NCBI GenBank assembly: GCA_003644265.1
Contig: QNBX01000193.1
Coordinates: 1 to 7,450 of the forward strand
Reading direction: 5' to 3'
Length of the DNA stretch: 7,450 bases
Origin: Planctomycetota bacterium
GTDB taxonomy: Bacteria; Planctomycetota; B15-G4
In this document: piece after piece, positions 7,143-7,450 of the stretch
Layout of the letters: each line of letters opens with the position of its first letter
Position numbering within the stretch: position 1 is the stretch's first letter
Made by a program: the position numbers and the translations under genes
Notes under the pieces: model-generated
What the model was told of the DNA's origin: nothing
The model's input: only the letters and a program-made list of their open reading frames with translations
Databases searched by the model: none

Positions 7143-7214
7143 GCGGCAGGGCGAGCCTGGGCCCCACCGAACCCACGCCAGGGCAGTGCTATCATCAGCG
7201 CACGGAGAGTCAGC

Positions 7215-7246
7215 TTCGGGTCACCCGGCGCCCGGTGTGGCCCGAA
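7215..7246 (+). promoter_or_regulatory. Stem-loop in the leader of the last gene
   Basis: TTCGGG (7215-7220) pairs with CCCGAA (7241-7246), enclosing an inner CCGG-CGC-CCGG hairpin (7225-7235). It ends 5 nt before the GGAGG ribosome binding site. No U-tract follows, so it is more likely a leader structure or mRNA-stabilising stem than a terminator of boxR. A TATCAT at 7190-7195 could be a -10 for this unit, but no matching -35 is visible. Confidence 0.35.
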
Positions 7247-7251
7247 CACCT

Positions 7252-7256
7252 GGAGG
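7252..7256 (+). promoter_or_regulatory. Strong ribosome binding site in front of an 11-codon ORF
   Basis: GGAGG is followed after 4 nt by ATG at 7261. The frame it opens closes after 11 codons, so this good site does not directly serve the larger downstream gene. It lies 28 and 37 nt from the two candidate starts of that gene. Confidence 0.55.
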
Positions 7257-7260
7257 CCCG

Positions 7261-7296
7261 ATGAACCGCGCCGCCCGGCAGGCATGGATCAGATGA
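7261..7296 (+). CDS. Possible 11-residue leader peptide
   Basis: The ATG at 7261 follows the best Shine-Dalgarno in the region and encodes MNRAARQAWIR, then TGA at 7294-7296. The stop overlaps the ATG at 7293 in an ATGA arrangement, typical of translational coupling. The peptide is basic and contains one Trp but no run of a single amino acid that would suggest classic attenuation. It may be a leader that delivers ribosomes to the following gene. Alternatively, a sequencing error or frameshift could have separated the true start from the rest of the gene. Confidence 0.4.
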   Translation: MNRAARQAWIR

Positions 7297-7450
7297 AGGC
7301 GCTGCACGACGGACAGGGGCTCCCGCCCACCCCCGCGGCCCCGTGCCAGGCGCTGCTCGGGCTGTTGGCGCTGATGCTGTTGGCCGGCAGCGTGCGCGCC
7401 GACTCGCAGCTGCTGCTCCAGGGTCAGCGCGCCTGGGGCATTCTCGCCAG
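7293..7450 (+). CDS. Secreted protein of unknown function, N-terminal part only
   Basis: The frame is open from ATG 7293 (or ATG 7284, three residues longer) to the window end, giving about 52 residues. It begins with a long polar, Pro-rich n-region (MKALHDGQGLPPTPAAP), then a hydrophobic core (ALLGLLALMLLAGS) and the probable cleavage site VRA before DSQ. This is a Sec signal peptide without a lipobox Cys. The mature start, DSQLLLQGQRAWGILA, gives no family. Neither candidate ATG has a good Shine-Dalgarno of its own, so initiation probably depends on the short upstream ORF. It lies downstream of boxR on the same strand, and a link with benzoate metabolism is not shown. Confidence 0.65.
   Translation, partial: MKALHDGQGLPPTPAAPCQALLGLLALMLLAGSVRADSQLLLQGQRAWGILA

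Noticed and set aside
7156..7182. CCTGG/CCAGG inverted repeat after boxR as an intrinsic terminator
   Set aside because: The stem is only 5 bp with a 17-nt loop and no U-tract.

Overview
This window comes from a high-GC bacterium. Its core is a compact locus for aerobic benzoate breakdown by the benzoyl-CoA epoxide (box) pathway. The GC-rich codon use and the mix of genes (secreted lineage-specific protein, stand-alone kinase-like/receiver protein, box genes) would fit a Myxococcota or other deltaproteobacterial-type genome. That placement is a guess: no rRNA or other marker gene is present.

Layout. Positions 1-750 (+): the 3' end of an ApbE-like FAD:protein FMN transferase gene, then a four-helix membrane protein 14 nt downstream, probably one transcription unit concerned with flavinylation or membrane redox. 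Positions 841-1695 (+): a secreted protein of unknown function. Positions 1702-2517 (-): a protein with a decayed histidine-kinase ATPase domain fused to an intact receiver domain, converging on the secreted protein with only 6 nt between stop codons. Positions 2518-3071: a 554-nt gene-free stretch with an 11-C tract and a perfect 13-bp inverted repeat, the latter probably the end of the box transcript. Positions 3072-6288 (-): boxC followed by boxB. Positions 6402-7142 (+), divergent: boxR, an XRE-type DNA-binding domain joined to a shikimate-kinase-like domain. Positions 7143-7450 (+): a structured leader, an 11-codon ORF, and the beginning of a secreted protein that runs off the window.

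How the genes work together. BoxB (with the reductase BoxA, not in this window) epoxidises benzoyl-CoA. BoxC opens and cleaves the epoxide ring to an aliphatic semialdehyde-CoA plus formate. BoxR is expected to sense benzoyl-CoA and control the divergent boxCB unit and itself from the 113-nt intergenic region. That region contains three half-sites, CGCA-N6-GGCA-N6-TGCC, sharing the GCA-N6-TGC core of the TGCA-N6-TGCA operators known for the BzdR/BoxR family. The BoxR here is unusual: the linker usually found between its two domains is almost absent, and the shikimate-kinase substrate residues appear to be retained.

No mobile elements, CRISPR arrays, tRNA or rRNA genes were seen. I found no wholly new system. 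The most unusual items are the linker-less BoxR with its operator array, the kinase-dead receiver protein, and the short leader ORF whose stop overlaps the start of the last gene.
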